Assembly (NCBI GenBank): GCA_963924555.1
Contig: OZ004593.1
Coordinates: 3,840,480-3,904,479 of the forward strand
Length of the DNA: 64,000 nt
Direction of reading: 5' to 3'
DNA from: Crambe crambe
Taxonomy: Eukaryota; Porifera; Demospongiae; Poecilosclerida; Crambeidae
The notes under the pieces were generated by a model. The model did not search any database, was not told the DNA's origin, and saw only the letters and a program-made list of their open reading frames with translations. The position numbers and the translations under genes are program-made. Below, piece after piece: positions 11,085-21,037 of the stretch; within the stretch, counting starts at the first letter, position 1; each line of letters begins with the position of its first letter.

Positions 11085-11651
11085 GATGGTGGCAGCGAGC
11101 AAGTGGTGAACGCCAACGAAATTGGACGGTTCCACAGCTACCCGGTGACTCGATTTGCTTAGATCTAGCATCTCATTGAGGCAGAAAGCGCCATAACTCA
11201 ATTCCAGTAATACGTCCGTCACTGAGGCAGAAGAAGAACAAACAATTCCTTGTTGCAAGTTGTTGCAAAGGACTACAAAACTGTACTTCAGCTTCATTCT
11301 AGCCAAAGTCAGTGAATAGCCTGTACTACAGACAAGAGTTGTACCAGGAAGGGAGGAGCTTCGTGGACTCGGCAGTCACGCCCCTCAACGGTTACAATCC
11401 TGGCGTTCCAAAGGAGGGACGACGATCCCCCAGCACCCAAAACGAGAAAGCATCGAGTAACCCGTAACACAACAAAACAACAAAGCAGAACAGACAGTCC
11501 AGCAGAAAGGACCAGGAGACTCTTCAGGACAATAGACGCTAGCTACATCCCTAACGTTAGGCCCAAACTGTCAGACCAGACTCGAACACCTCCACTCATC
11601 GACGAAGAGGAAGTCGAGACAGACGAGGAACTACAACCACAAGATCAAGAC
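11085..11651 (+). other. Retrotransposon leader, with open frame upstream of the gag ATG
   Basis: A 567-base leader. From about 11319 to the gag ATG at 11652 the gag frame is open for 111 codons but contains no ATG. It is rich in Arg, Thr and Pro and becomes acidic just before the ATG. It could be an untranslated leader that happens to be open, a non-AUG extension, or a former N-terminal region. Confidence 0.5.
11087..11104 (+). promoter_or_regulatory. Probable primer binding site
   Basis: The sequence 2-3 bases after the 5' LTR begins TGGTGGCAGCGAGC. A PBS begins with TGG, complementary to the 3' CCA of a tRNA. I could not assign the tRNA. Confidence 0.5.
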
Positions 11652-14600
11652 ATGGCTACTGAAGACAGAGCACAACACTCTAGTGTACCCTTCACTCCAG
11701 TGGAAACAGATGTGTCTGCGTCTAACAGGTACTTAATTACTATATTAGACTGCATGAGAAAGGATGCTGCTGAGAGAGATAGACAGTGGAGAGAGGATGC
11801 ACGCACTAGAGATAGACAGCTTGAAGCTCTACTCACACGTTTTGCCGATGGGCAAGACACAGCTAACATAAATGCTAGCATGCTACAGCAGATTAGTAAG
11901 CAAGAGAGAAAAGAGAGAGAAGAGAAAGAAAGGAAACGAGCTATTCCTAACCCTCAGTCTATGAAGACAGAAGATGACATTGCAGATTTCATAGAGGCTT
12001 TCGAAACTGTCCACATAGCCAAAGACACACCAAAGGAAGCTTGGGGGGTGCACCTACTGCCTCTCCTGAACGATCAGGCTAAAGCAGCTGTCTCAGGTCT
12101 ACCAGCTGATGACAAGCTAGATTATAACACACTCAAAACTAACCTACTAGCCTCTGTGGTAGAGACTACAAAACATGCCTCAAAAACATTCTGGGAACTA
12201 CACAAGAAATCAGGACATACCTACAGAACGTTTGTCCTAGAGCTGAAGCGTTTATCCAAGCGATTTGCTTTTGCTGAAACTTACGAAGAAGTTAGTGACA
12301 AGTTTGTGCTGGAAAAGTTTTTACAGGACTTAGCTCCTGAACAGCAAGCATACGTCAGAGAGAGAGAGCCTAAGACAGCATTAGAAGCTGCAGACACGGC
12401 TGCTAACTATCTGAGCATCCATGGGTTAGATCAAACTAAAGCTGACTATAGTAAGCCCTGGACGCTTCGTCCTAATTACACCAAGGACAATAGTTCCGCT
12501 CCAAAGAAAAAATGGCAAGACAAGCCATGGTGGAAAGAAAAACCATACAGAACTGACAATCACAATACCAAAACACCCACAGATGTTGACCAACATACAG
12601 ATCAACCACATGACAAACCCCCAACAGCTGACACTACTGCTAGCAGAGAACCTGAAAGAAAAAAGCCGAGATGTTTTAAGTGTGGCAAGCTTGGTCATAT
12701 AGCCTCGCAGTGTCGGAGGGTGAATAGAGTCTCTGTGCCTAGCATGGCTGATCCTTCTCTCAAACAGCTGATAGTCAGTGGAAAGATTGGTGAGCAAGCT
12801 GTAGATGACATTTTGTTTGATTCTGGAGCTGACATCTCTGTCATATCTAGTGATCTGTTACCAGCCAAGTACCAGCAGTGCTACCCTGTAGTTGTAGGAG
12901 GGGTGGGAGGACAGGCTCACACTTACGACACTGCTTTGCTAGACGCTGAGATACATGGTCAGTCACTCAAACTCTTTGCTGCAGTGGCTCCGCCTGAGCA
13001 TTTATCACATAGGGTAATAGTAGGCAGAAACCTGCCAGGAAAGATTGTGAAGTGGACGGTGGAGATTGAAGACCAGAGTGAGAAAGAGAGTGAGGTTGAG
13101 CAGGAGAAGATACCCACCCCTGAGAGGAAGCCAACACCCACTGACAGTACAACCTTGACTGACAAATACAATGACATGACACCTGACAAGACTGTTGACG
13201 GTGACAGTGAACACACACTGCCCAAGAAGAAGAGTAGAAGGAAGCATAAGTTCAAGCCTACACCTCTCGAGCCTGTTGGACCCACACAAGCCGAGGAACC
13301 TATGCCGTTGGAAGGTACTCCACCATTACAAGAGGCCTCTGAACCAATGCTGACCGAGCTAGAAAAAGAAGAAGAAACCACACAGAAGGTACAACAAGTC
13401 AATGCTGTACAGACACGAGCTGCAAAGAAGAAAGAAGAGAAAGAGTTAGCCGAGGTTCAAAAAGCTACTGATGGCTCAGGAGTCCAACTGACAGATTTGG
13501 CAGCCTTACCACCACCACCTAGAGTGGAAGACAAGACAGAGGATGACGACCCAGCAGATCCTGAAGCTATCCCCATCACCAAGGAGGAACTTATAAAGTG
13601 CCAAGGGAGCGACGACTCCCTCAGGCACCTATTCCAGGATGCTGAAGGAGACTCATCACCCTACACTATCAAGGAGGAAATCCTGTACAGAGGTGACACT
13701 TCAGGGACATCTCCGGACAAAGACCTTGTCGTGATCCCCGAGGGTCTCCGAAAACGAGTACTGGCAGCGGCTCATGACAGGTCGGGCCACGTTGGAAGCA
13801 AAAAGATGTCAAGGATGCTCCAGCAACACTTTTACTGGCCAGGAATGGGACGGGACGCCAAGGAGTGGACGAAGAAGTGCCCCACATGTTTGACATGGAA
13901 TGGGAAGAAAACTCACAGAGCCCCCCTGCAACCATTGCCAGTAGTCACCACACCATGGGAAAAAGTGGCCTTGGATATCGTTGGACCCTTGCCAAGAACA
14001 AGGAGGGGACATCGATATCTCCTGACACTCATGGATTTTGGCACCAGATTCTTGGAAGCCATACCCCTGAAGAAGATTGACGCTGAGACAACCTGTGGTG
14101 CATTGATGGAGATCTTCGCCAGATTTGGTGTTCCAGAAGAAATACTTACCGATAATGGGTCAAACTTCACGGCAGGATTGACGGAAGAGTTACTCAGACG
14201 TCTTAAGTGTCATCATGTTCGCTCTTCGCCATACCACCCACAGTCTAATGGCATGCTGGAAAGAGTGCATCACGTGGTGAAAGGTACTCTAGAGAAACTC
14301 AGACAAGGAGATCCACAGTGGGACATTTGGTTGCCTGATGTGCTCATGGCCCTTAGGACTGTACCACACTCAGCTACTGGATTTTCCCCATTCGAGTTGT
14401 TGTTCGGGAGAGAAGCAAGAACTCCACTGAAAGCTCTGCGAGAAACCATGTCACAACCAAGCAAGACACCTGTATCAGTACTTAAGTACTTGTCTGAGTT
14501 GACAAAGAAGATGGAAATCACACAAGAGATAGTCAAGGAGAGAGACAAGCAAGCTAAGGAACAGAGTAAAGTCTATTATGACAGGAAAGCGAGAGAGGAC

Positions 14601-16490
14601 TCATTGTCTGTTGGTGAGTCAGTCCTCTGCATGTCTCCAACTGGAACTGAGGGCCTCACTGCAAAGTGGGAGGGTCCTTATAAAGTCATGGAAAAGAAGG
14701 GAGACCTCACCTATCTGATTTCGGCTCCATGCCGTGGGAAGAGAGGAAGGACAGTACACCGTAACCTCCTGAAGCGCCACATACTCCAGATCAACACAGC
14801 CACAGTCATCACGGCAGCTGCAGACAGTGAACACCTTGACAGCCTCACCTTGGGACCATCCATTGGAGCAGAGAAAGAGGAGGAAGGAGACAGGTGGGTC
14901 AAAGCTACTGCTGTGGATAGGCTGAGTGAAGAACAGAGAAGACAGCTTGGGGACATACTCAGAAGTTTTGACAAGACATTTTCAGATACCCCAGGAAAAG
15001 CTGACGTTGCACCTTTTACCATTCCCACAGGAAGCAGTGCTCCGATCGCCCAGTATCCCTACAGGATACCACACAAATGGAGAGAGAAAGCCAGAGAGGA
15101 GATTCAACAACTTTTGAAGAATGGCATCATTCAACCGTCAAGTAGCCCATGGACATCACCTGTTGTGTGCGTTCCTAAACCTGGAGGTAATGTACGGTTG
15201 TGTGTGGACTATCGCAAGGTGAATGCAGTGACCACCCCTGACATCTATCCACTCCCACGAATCGAAGAGTTACTGGAAGCCATCAGCAGCTCCCACTACA
15301 TTTCAACTTTAGACCTCAGCAAAGGATATTATCAGATTCCAATGGCGGAAGAAGACATAGCGAAGACAGCCTTTGCCACAACTGAAGGAAAATATGAGTT
15401 TGTGCGTCTCCCATTTGGACTCAAAAATGCACCTGCCGCTTTCCAGAGAGCTATGGACTCACTGTTTGCTCAGGAGAAATGCACCTATGCTTACATCGAC
15501 GATGTCGTGGTATTCAACCGCACCTGGAACAGTCATCTACAACATTTGAGAAGAACTATTTTAACACTCAGAGAGAAAGGATTCACTATAAAGTTGAGTA
15601 AGTGTCACTTTGCTCAAGATTCTGTGGAATTCTTAGGACACCGAGTTGGCAGTGGCAAGATTGGGCCACAAGAGACCAAAGTTGCAGCTATCAGGGACTT
15701 TCAACAGCCAAAGACGAAGAAAAACCTTAGAGCCTTTTTGGGACTCATTGGGTATTATAGAAGGTTTATCCCCAACTTTGCAGGCAGATCAGCAACATTA
15801 ACAGATCTCACTAAGAAGAATCAGCCGGACAGACTGAACTGGACCACAGATCATCAGAGAACATTCCAGGAGCTGAAACAAGCTATGGTGGATGCCCCTG
15901 TTCTTCTTCCACCAGATCCAAGTGTACCGTATGTTTTAACTACCGATGCAAGCGGGAGGGGAATTGGGAGTGTCCTCAGCCAGCAGCAGGAAGGGGTTGA
16001 GCACCCCGTAGCATACTATTCTAGGAAACTGTTGCCTAGAGAAGAGAGATATGGCATCACAGAACTAGAAGCACTTGCCATTGTTGACTCTGTTAAACAT
16101 TTTTCCCCATATTTACTTGGAGGACACTTCACAGTAGTAACAGACCACAGAGCTCTCACTTTCTTAGAGACAATGAAAGGAGGAGGACCACGCCTCACTA
16201 GGTGGGCCCTGGCGCTGCAACCATTCTCCTTCGATGTGAGGTTCAGACCTGGCAACACCAATGCCAACGCTGATGGACTTTCACGTCAAGATTGGCCCGA
16301 GGAGCAACAACAGAGACAGACTCTCCTGGAAATAGCCCCGGCTTCGCTCACCGAGAAGGGGGGAGGTGTTGGGACCACGCCCCAACTACTACAGCCAACT
16401 GACAGCAAGGCAGACATTGCCCGGGCTAATAGAGGCAGAGACTACATCAAAGAGATCAAAGAGACCAGTGACAATAAAGTGAAGACTTAG
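11652..16490 (+). CDS. gag-pol: Gag-pol polyprotein (gag-PR-INT-RT-RNaseH)
   Basis: A single 1612-residue frame, intact. Residues 1 to about 330 are gag. A CCHC zinc knuckle (CFKCGKLGHIASQC) is at 341-354. The aspartic protease DSGA is at 390-393. An acidic Pro/Lys linker follows. The integrase comes next: an HHCC finger (H708, H713, C743, C746), then the catalytic D775, D834 and E870 with the usual 35-residue D-to-E gap. Only then comes reverse transcriptase (VDYRKVN, LPFGLKNAPAAFQ, YIDD at 1281-1284), followed by RNase H (D1432, E1473, D1498). The polyprotein would package, copy and integrate the element RNA. Gag and pol share one frame, so no frameshift signal is needed. The last ~41 codons lie inside the 3' LTR. 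All catalytic residues I can place are present, so the element may be active. Confidence 0.95.
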   Translation: MATEDRAQHSSVPFTPVETDVSASNRYLITILDCMRKDAAERDRQWREDARTRDRQLEALLTRFADGQDTANINASMLQQISKQERKEREEKERKRAIPNPQSMKTEDDIADFIEAFETVHIAKDTPKEAWGVHLLPLLNDQAKAAVSGLPADDKLDYNTLKTNLLASVVETTKHASKTFWELHKKSGHTYRTFVLELKRLSKRFAFAETYEEVSDKFVLEKFLQDLAPEQQAYVREREPKTALEAADTAANYLSIHGLDQTKADYSKPWTLRPNYTKDNSSAPKKKWQDKPWWKEKPYRTDNHNTKTPTDVDQHTDQPHDKPPTADTTASREPERKKPRCFKCGKLGHIASQCRRVNRVSVPSMADPSLKQLIVSGKIGEQAVDDILFDSGADISVISSDLLPAKYQQCYPVVVGGVGGQAHTYDTALLDAEIHGQSLKLFAAVAPPEHLSHRVIVGRNLPGKIVKWTVEIEDQSEKESEVEQEKIPTPERKPTPTDSTTLTDKYNDMTPDKTVDGDSEHTLPKKKSRRKHKFKPTPLEPVGPTQAEEPMPLEGTPPLQEASEPMLTELEKEEETTQKVQQVNAVQTRAAKKKEEKELAEVQKATDGSGVQLTDLAALPPPPRVEDKTEDDDPADPEAIPITKEELIKCQGSDDSLRHLFQDAEGDSSPYTIKEEILYRGDTSGTSPDKDLVVIPEGLRKRVLAAAHDRSGHVGSKKMSRMLQQHFYWPGMGRDAKEWTKKCPTCLTWNGKKTHRAPLQPLPVVTTPWEKVALDIVGPLPRTRRGHRYLLTLMDFGTRFLEAIPLKKIDAETTCGALMEIFARFGVPEEILTDNGSNFTAGLTEELLRRLKCHHVRSSPYHPQSNGMLERVHHVVKGTLEKLRQGDPQWDIWLPDVLMALRTVPHSATGFSPFELLFGREARTPLKALRETMSQPSKTPVSVLKYLSELTKKMEITQEIVKERDKQAKEQSKVYYDRKAREDSLSVGESVLCMSPTGTEGLTAKWEGPYKVMEKKGDLTYLISAPCRGKRGRTVHRNLLKRHILQINTATVITAAADSEHLDSLTLGPSIGAEKEEEGDRWVKATAVDRLSEEQRRQLGDILRSFDKTFSDTPGKADVAPFTIPTGSSAPIAQYPYRIPHKWREKAREEIQQLLKNGIIQPSSSPWTSPVVCVPKPGGNVRLCVDYRKVNAVTTPDIYPLPRIEELLEAISSSHYISTLDLSKGYYQIPMAEEDIAKTAFATTEGKYEFVRLPFGLKNAPAAFQRAMDSLFAQEKCTYAYIDDVVVFNRTWNSHLQHLRRTILTLREKGFTIKLSKCHFAQDSVEFLGHRVGSGKIGPQETKVAAIRDFQQPKTKKNLRAFLGLIGYYRRFIPNFAGRSATLTDLTKKNQPDRLNWTTDHQRTFQELKQAMVDAPVLLPPDPSVPYVLTTDASGRGIGSVLSQQQEGVEHPVAYYSRKLLPREERYGITELEALAIVDSVKHFSPYLLGGHFTVVTDHRALTFLETMKGGGPRLTRWALALQPFSFDVRFRPGNTNANADGLSRQDWPEEQQQRQTLLEIAPASLTEKGGGVGTTPQLLQPTDSKADIARANRGRDYIKEIKETSDNKVKT
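16353..16366 (+). promoter_or_regulatory. Polypurine tract
   Basis: GAGAAGGGGGGAGG lies immediately before the 3' LTR. It is the expected plus-strand primer. It sits inside the gag-pol frame, which runs on into the LTR. Confidence 0.85.
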
Positions 16491-16688
16491 GTCATAGTTA
16501 ATAATGTTTCTACTTTAGTAACAGCTAAATATAGAACACCATTAGTATTTAATGAGCCATCTTGATCTGAGATTTTCAGTTGAGCTTACAATAGTGATTT
16601 GTGCAAACTGCTGTTATAATCCTTTTCATAGCTTAACTCACTCTGTTACTCTGGGAGGGTGCCGCCTTAGCCAACCCAGAACCCAACA
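16367..16688 (+). repeat. 3' LTR
   Basis: 322 bp, reading the same as the 5' LTR. The gag-pol stop codon (TAG, 16488-16490) is about 120 bases inside it. The following CCTGT (16689-16693) is the right target duplication. Confidence 0.95.
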
Positions 16689-16693
16689 CCTGT

Positions 16694-17225
16694 TGCCAGC
16701 TGGCCTGTCTTAAGCTTTCTTCATGATTAGACTGTCATCTCTGTTGTTACTGTTCTTTGCTTTCTGGCATGTAGTGATGTTCTCTGGTGCTCTTGGCTTT
16801 CCTGTAGACTGGCTAGTTGAAATGTTCACTTGTGATCACAAATTCGCCTAGACTGCCGTCTCTGCTGTTTATGTTTGTTACTTTCTCACTGTCTGAGCCT
16901 GTCTCCTGGTCCATTCTTGGAGATTTCTGAATGACCTATCTACATGTGCAATGATAGATTGTGTGGGTGTAAGTTACATGAATGCACGGGTGTGCTACTA
17001 TTACGACATACGTACCACCACCATAGGTGATCCCGGCACTCCGGCCGAGGCAAAAAAGTAAATATGAAGTAAACTCTCATTGCCAGCTCTTTTTTCTACT
17101 TGGTATGTGGTCAACTCTTGAAGAAAAGAGAAAAGAAATCAATTCTTCTATACATAGACCTGTATAATATTACAAAATATAGTAACTAATGACTCTAAAG
17201 TCTATCAACAAGTAAATTAAAAATA
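16694..17225. other. Intergenic, no gene seen
   Basis: T-rich flank of the LTR element. Near 17085-17108 an inverted TACCAAGTAG end (TTTCTACTTGGTATG) shows that another member of that family ends here. Confidence 0.4.
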
Positions 17226-17455
17226 TTTATTCTAATTAATGAAGGTGATGTAGGGATGACTAGTTAACTGAAAAAAGAGTTGGAATAGATGAGATCATCC
17301 AAGGATGAGGTCGAATGTGGGCATGTCACACCTAGTGACTGCACCCAGTTGATTCGACTTCATCCTTGTATAATCTCATCTATTCAGCTCTTGTTCAACT
17401 CTTTTTTGACCAGTTAACTAGTCATCCCTACATCACCTTCATTTATTAGAATAGA
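17226..17455. mobile_element. Foldback (MITE-like) element
   Basis: Two arms of roughly 95 bases. The left arm has TGAAGGTGATGTAGGGATGA then CTAGTTAACTG; the right arm is its reverse complement, ending CATCACCTTCATTTATTAGA. About 40 bases of loop separate them. There is no coding content. Confidence 0.85.
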
Positions 17456-18714
17456 TGTTTTTTTCTTTACTTGCTTCTTTTATCATTTTTTAAATAGAAT
17501 TCTTCTTGCAGGAGGTTACTAGTGCTGCATCTATGAATATCTCATAATAGCTCCTTGTTATTTCTTTTTGTAGGAAGTAATTAGAAGCCAAGTGCTATTT
17601 ACTGCATTATTGCTATTATTATTGTTTTATGTTATGCTGATTAATTTAAAGCATGAGTGGTACATTCTGGTAGGGTGGAGGAGGCAAGGTAACTGTAGTT
17701 GTTCTTGTTTCATGAAATTCATAGCCCTTGTGTTACAATGCTGGATCAGCCTGGAAAGCAATTAAAATCTAACTAGCTGAGCTACGATCAGCCTGCTTTC
17801 ATTCTAAATAATGCACAACTCACCGGCAGCTTATCTTAGAGCTGATGCTCAAAATGGCCTTTTGCTTTGAAGAGATTGAGAGTCATGGCATGCAACTATC
17901 GTTTGTTACGCATGCACATTATGTTTAATTTCTTTGTTGTATAGTCCCTGTACTAAGAGAATAGTTTTTTTCTGAGTGAACTAGAGGCTAAACTGATGCC
18001 ACACTGGACTGTTCAGGGTAAAATGCTACACTTTCATATAGAACATAGCCATAACATGGCCCAATTTTTCTCCAGATTGTGCCATTATTATGATGATTAA
18101 GAACCATGTACATTTTTTATTACAGCCTCTAGAATTCTCTTGCATAAGAATGCGCATGAATACAGGGGTAAGCAGCTACACTTACTGTTTTCTGAGAAAA
18201 TCAAACTTCATGACACATGACACAATACTGCTGAATCAGCACTGCAGCAGACTAGCTCTAGTTCTTCTTCGCGGACGGAGTCAGTGTGTTTATTTTACGC
18301 CTTATCTTGGCTGGGACAACCCCACCTAGTACTGAACAAGGAGCAGCAGCAAGCAATTCTCTCCGTTTGCTTGTTCATTGGGGAATAGTGCAGAGCTGAG
18401 GCTGTGATCATCTCCTCTGGATTTAAGGGAGATGGGCTTTCTTGCCACTATGAATAGTTTTAGAAGTGCCAGTCTTGTCTTCTCTTCTCCAGAGAATTTA
18501 TATTGCAATAGCTTGGTATCTTATGCGCATGCTCATACACGTAGTTACATGCTGACATCACACACCGTCAGAAAGTGTAATAGGCAGGAATTTTGCGTGA
18601 AATTTTTGGCGCATGTGCAAATAGTGGGTACCAGGCTCTATTTTCTGCCTCAGCATGATTGTAGAACCTGGGTACGAGGCTAAAGTCATCCCTACATAAG
18701 CGCTCTCTGATTTG
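17456..18714. other. Intergenic, no gene recognised
   Basis: Short frames at 18090-18329 and 18432-18683 show no recognisable domain or splice context. Near 18695-18717 a half-copy of the AGAGAGTGC hairpin (CTACATAAGCGCTCTCTGAT) appears. Confidence 0.4.
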
Positions 18715-18896
18715 CATTCACCTTCATTCACTATAACTGCAATACCTTTCTAGATTCTTAACCAGATTTCAAATTTCAGACACCAGCAGAGAGTAGATAA
18801 TCAGCTCTCTGTTGATGCATTAAACTAGAAGTTTGGTTAAGAATTGAGAAAGTTATAGCAGTTACAGTGAATGATCGAAGGGCAAGGTGAATTAGT
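18715..18896. mobile_element. Foldback element
   Basis: The left arm (GCATTCACCTTCATTCACT...TTCTTAACCAGA) pairs imperfectly with the right arm (TTGGTTAAGAATTGAG...AGGTGAATT), leaving a central unpaired stretch. It is about 180 bp and has no frame. Confidence 0.7.
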
Positions 18897-19089
18897 TTAG
18901 AACTCCATTCGGACATTTCTAGTTGTGCGTGGGCATGCAGGCTTGACCAGGAATAATACTAATGCTTGTATTCTTTTTCTCTAGAAAAACAAAATGCTTT
19001 TCTACTTGCTATGCAGTTTGGCCTAAAAAGGGATGACCATAACTCAAAAAAAGCAAGCAATCATGGATGTACCAGTCAACAATGCATTT

Positions 19090-19385
19090 ACAAGTGAAAG
19101 GAAAAAAAATTATGCTAAATAAAAAAGGCCATGTAGGATTAGTCTGTACTTTAACAGTTTCTGTCAAAAAAATCAAATTATGCTGCCTTCAATAATAATC
19201 CCTACATCACTGCCTCCCACCAAGCTGCTTTAATTATTCATGTCAGTATTCTGCTTGGTTTAGGCAGTGATGTAGGGATTATTATTGAAGGCAGCATAAT
19301 TTTGATTTTTGTTGACAGAAACTGTTAAAGTACAGACTAACCCTACATGGACCTTTTTATTTAGCATAAATTTTTTTCATTTCAT
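19090..19385. mobile_element. Foldback element with long arms
   Basis: Arms of about 125 bases. The left arm (ATTATGCTAAATAAAAAAGG, GATTAGTCTGTACTTTAACA, TAATAATCCCTACATCACTG) is mirrored from 19250 to 19380. It carries the GTAGGGATTATT word seen in most foldbacks of this window. Confidence 0.85.
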
Positions 19386-20603
19386 TTATTTGTTTATTTA
19401 TAAAGGTTGAATATTGTTTTCAAGTAAAAATAGCTGGTTGGCACGCGCGTACGTGCACGTGATAGTGACAGACGCATGCACATGACAAATGATGTCATTT
19501 TAAAATGGCTGACATAGTTATAATGAAGTTGATATGAAGAGAAACTGTGGATATAATGATGGTAAAAGCACATTGTGTGGTTATAACTGCACAAGTTGAT
19601 ATGAATTTCATTGTCGTATGTGAAAGGATCATGGAGTTACAGCCGTCAAAAAATATTTATCATCTGATGATGATAAACGAATCATAAAAATTTTAGATTT
19701 AGGCGGCAGCTGGTGCCAATTGTTGACGCTGTTCTGGAGAAGTTTGAGCGGTCATATCATCTTCTGCATTATTTTTTTGATGTAAGCAATTTATTTAGTT
19801 GAGCCTGTAGCAAGAATAGAGTCTAATGAGAAGCCACGCCCATTCCATACTAACCCTACATAGAGAGTGCTACCGCATTCTCTGATACACTTACAGCTGT
19901 AAGCTATGGGTTCATTGATACCCAATTTATTTAGAATGCAGATGAATCTGGGTAGATGGATCAACGAATCTAGAAGTTAAGCTTGATGTTGATAATAAAG
20001 CTGTGAAGAGATTACGCAAATAAAGTTGTGAAGAGATTACACAACTTTGTCATGTGCCATGTTCATTATCAAATACCCATCTGCAGACGAGTCGAAAAGA
20101 TCGTAGCCGGCAGAATTATGCTGTAACCAGAGTACAGTACGTAACTTATGTAGCTGCTTGCTGTACTTCTGAAACGGTAAGGTTCCTGGTACTGAAACTT
20201 ATTCTGCACTTTGATGAGTCAGGACGCATTCAATGTATCTTTCAAGTGGAGGAACTTATATGGGTGAGAGAGCTACCACTCTGGGTTCTCATAGAGGGAG
20301 TATGAGTATAAGAAGTGCCACTTCAAATACCTGCCAAAATCTGCAGATCTACTATCATGTGGTGTACATTGGACGTTATTCACTGAAAGGGCGGTGAAAA
20401 TTGTCCAGGGGACAAAATTCACTGCTACACCGGTTCATTTTCTGCAACACCTACAGCTAAGCTAGCAGCTTAGTTACTTTAGATGACAGCTCAGGGTAGG
20501 TAGGAGATAGCTGAGAAACATACTCAGGGAATGAACCAAAAGATAGCAACTTAGGCTACAGTCCAGACAAGGAAGCACAACACAGAGAGAGGAGACGATT
20601 AGT
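19386..20603. other. Intergenic, no gene recognised
   Basis: Contains an AGAGAGTGC-type hairpin near 19866-19893. An 83-codon frame at 20054-20305 has no domain I recognise. Confidence 0.4.
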
Positions 20604-20889
20604 CAGGTGTGTATATAGGAAGCCCGAGCAGCAAGATCAACAACAGGCCTGACGAGCACAAGACAATAGGAGAGCCAAGAGCAACAATATTGGATGTACC
20701 AGAAGTAAATACTCCAAAGAGAAGATCAACTCGAGTCAGTGTAAGTATGAACATAGAGATAATGATGTGCTCATAACCTCTCTCTCACGCACACAGGACA
20801 ACCTACAGGCAAGGCAGGTAAGACAGCAGGAAAGCCAGATGGGCAGCAAGACAAGCAACTCTTTTAACATGCACACAATATCCATGTAG
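20604..20889 (+). CDS. Possible two-exon coding fragment, unknown
   Basis: A charged frame (KINNRPDEHKTIGEPRATIL...TPKRRSTRVS) begins after an AG near 20603 and runs to a consensus donor (AGT|GTAAGT near 20741). A pyrimidine-rich CACACAG acceptor near 20794 leads into DNLQARQVRQQ, which stays in frame to TAG near 20889. No upstream exon or start codon is evident and I recognise no family. It may be the last two exons of a small basic protein, or a relic. Confidence 0.3.
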
Positions 20890-21037
20890 GGACAGCAAAT
20901 TATGACAATGTGCAAACATTAAGTGCCAAGGTAACATCTTTTCAACAGACCTACTTGGTATACAATTTTCAAGTCGTCTTATGTTTGAAATCTAAAAGCC
21001 CCTACATAATAGTTTGACAACGAGACCAAGGGATCTA

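Larger units (their letters stand above)
10763..16688 (+). mobile_element. Complete Ty3/gypsy-related LTR retrotransposon, integrase before RT
   Basis: A full-length 5926-bp element. It has two 322-bp LTRs (TGTTGGG...CCCAACA), a 5-bp target duplication CCTGT on both sides (10758-10762 and 16689-16693), a primer-binding-site-like TGG just after the 5' LTR, a polypurine tract before the 3' LTR, and one long gag-pol frame. The LTRs read as identical, which implies a recent insertion. The domain order is gag, protease, integrase, reverse transcriptase, RNase H. Ty3/gypsy elements normally place integrase last. This order is that of Ty1/copia, and of the Gmr1 group of Ty3/gypsy-like elements. No envelope-like frame is present. 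Confidence 0.95.

Noticed and set aside
12426-13935. Several antisense frames of 80-150 codons opposite gag-pol
   Set aside because: They are shadows of the long sense frame; Cys/Ser/Val-rich composition mirrors the Lys/Glu/Thr-rich sense strand.
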